The notes under the pieces: generated by a model | What the model was told of the DNA's origin: nothing | What the model saw: only the letters and a program-made list of their open reading frames with translations | The model's database searches: none | Program-made: the position numbers and the translations under genes | DNA from: JACCXJ01 sp052387115 | GTDB lineage: Bacteria; Pseudomonadota; Gammaproteobacteria; JACCXJ01 | Assembly: GCA_052387115.1 (NCBI GenBank) | Contig: JBQTJM010000320.1 | Location: 1 to 7,859 of the forward strand | Length of the DNA stretch: 7,859 nt | Reading direction: 5' to 3' | Shown here: piece by piece, positions 7,085-7,859 of the stretch | How positions within the stretch are numbered: the stretch's first letter is position 1 | How the letters are laid out: each line of letters starts with the position of its first letter

Positions 7085-7859
7085 ATTGATCTACGAACGA
7101 TGGGCTGCGCGCCGGGGCGTTGTGAGCACGACGCTCGCGCTGGCGGCGTGGCGAGCGCCGCTTGCGTAACCAGATGACGACCCCGGTGACCGAGAGCGCG
7201 GTGATGATGAGGCCCATTGCGCAGACGAAGATCTGCATCGGCAGGCCAAAGACTCGCGCCGTGTGCAGCCACGTGAGCCAGCGCGTGATGACTTGACCGC
7301 TGGCCTCGGTGTTTGGCGTGATGAGCGCCTTCAAGGCGCCGGTGTTCGCGTCGAAGAGGACGCGGGTACCGCCGTTCTTGCCTAGATCCTCAGAGCTGAG
7401 GACCAGGTAGTGATAGACGCCGTGCTCGCGGTCGAGAAACAGGGACTGTTCGCTCAGAACGGTAAACCCGTAGTGGGCGCCGGCCTCCGTCATCAACCGT
7501 TGTCCTTGCGCATACGCCTCGCGCCAACCGAGCGCCGGGACTTCCAGCGGCTTATCGAGCGTGGGCAGGTCATCGGGCGCACGCATGTCGAAGACGAGCC
7601 TCATGACCGGCTGGTAGACCTCGGTATTGAGATTGAAGGCCACGCTCGACCAGGCGAGCACGAAGAGCATGGCCCAGACCCATAAGCCCGAGGCCCGGTG
7701 GAGATCGTAGTTGAAGCGGCTGCGCTTGATGCGCCAGGCGAGCCTCCAGCGTTGCCAGAAGGGGCGGCCGCCACTCCCGCTTTCCCCCGTCCGCAGTAAG
7801 CGCGAACGTGGGCTTGGCCCCCACCCAGCCTCCCCCGTTCGCAAAGAGCGCGAACAGGG
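7080..7859 (-). CDS. PepSY-associated transmembrane protein, C-terminal part
   Basis: 259 codons are seen in an open frame that runs off the right edge, ending at TAG 7082-7080. The start lies outside: TTG 7844 is the only start-like codon near the edge and is probably internal. Visible parts, numbered from the edge: a basic segment (QRWRLAWRIKRSRFN), a membrane helix about 58-77 (LWVWAMLFVLAWSSVAFNL) preceded by DLHRASG, a periplasmic region (about 80-195, with DANTGALKALI), and a last helix about 206-230 (AMGLIITALSVTGVVIWL) followed by RKRR. DLHR and LHTARVFG carry the His residues conserved in this family. Full-length members have two more helices and a first PepSY domain upstream. Known family context: inner-membrane proteins beside TonB siderophore receptors, proposed to reduce or release ferric siderophores. 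The C-terminal tail (residues 231-259) is Arg-rich and its last two codons overlap the repeat border. Confidence 0.85.
   Translation of the reverse strand, partial: PCSRSLRTGEAGWGPSPRSRLLRTGESGSGGRPFWQRWRLAWRIKRSRFNYDLHRASGLWVWAMLFVLAWSSVAFNLNTEVYQPVMRLVFDMRAPDDLPTLDKPLEVPALGWREAYAQGQRLMTEAGAHYGFTVLSEQSLFLDREHGVYHYLVLSSEDLGKNGGTRVLFDANTGALKALITPNTEASGQVITRWLTWLHTARVFGLPMQIFVCAMGLIITALSVTGVVIWLRKRRSPRRQRERRAHNAPARSPSFVDQL
7783..7855. repeat. Two hairpin repeats, 48 bp apart, inside the PepSY frame
   Basis: Copies at 7783-7807 and 7831-7855 match at 21 of 25 bases. Both begin TCCCCCGT and end GCGCGAAC, and each can fold (GTTCGC...GCGAAC in the right copy). The offset of 48 bp is 16 codons, so the PepSY frame reads SRSLRTGEAG and then SRLLRTGESG. 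C-rich repeats of this look are usually intergenic. Confidence 0.6.

Noticed and set aside
1..7859. tRNA, rRNA or CRISPR array
   Set aside because: No cloverleaf-like sequence, rRNA core or regularly spaced direct repeats were seen on either strand.

Overview
The window reads as accessory chromosome of a GC-rich proteobacterium, most likely a gammaproteobacterium. The reasons are the FecI/FecR/TonB-receptor layout, the outer-membrane beta-barrels ending in Phe, and intergenic repeats of the TGTAGGGCGG...CCGCCCTACA type. The taxonomic guess is tentative.

Layout: nearly everything is on the minus strand. Reading in transcription order (high to low coordinates): the C-terminal part of a PepSY-associated inner-membrane protein (7859-7080, cut by the window edge); a 134-bp palindrome-rich repeat (6951-7084); a CBM9-like/DUF5916 outer-membrane barrel protein broken by a frameshift (6932-4762); a 187-bp intergenic region with a perfect palindrome; a 71-aa small protein (4574-4359); a FecI-type ECF sigma factor (4344-3823); a FecR-type anti-sigma regulator (3730-2777); and a FecA-like TonB-dependent siderophore receptor with an N-terminal signalling domain, also broken by a frameshift (2628-107). 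On the plus strand the last 31 codons of a PIN-domain (VapC-type) toxin enter from the left and stop 8 bp from the receptor's stop codon.

How it fits together: sigma factor, FecR and receptor form a cell-surface signalling set. A ligand bound by the receptor is sensed through its STN domain, passed to membrane-bound FecR, and releases the sigma factor. The strongest new signal is a pair of 34-bp sites, one upstream of fecR (3788-3821) and one upstream of the receptor (2658-2691). They share two blocks, CGAGGTGT and AACGTCTCGG, separated by exactly 16 unconserved bases. They look like the sigma factor's own promoters, and they fix the receptor's start codon. PepSY membrane proteins often accompany siderophore receptors and may reduce or strip iron in the periplasm; the DUF5916 barrel may be a further outer-membrane component, but its role is unknown.

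Oddities: two beta-barrel genes carry frameshifts, each explainable as expansion of a short tandem repeat rather than a homopolymer error. The receptor changes base composition sharply at its linker/plug junction, as if a signalling domain had been joined to a foreign receptor body. Repeats overlap the ends of genes and one repeat pair lies inside the PepSY reading frame.
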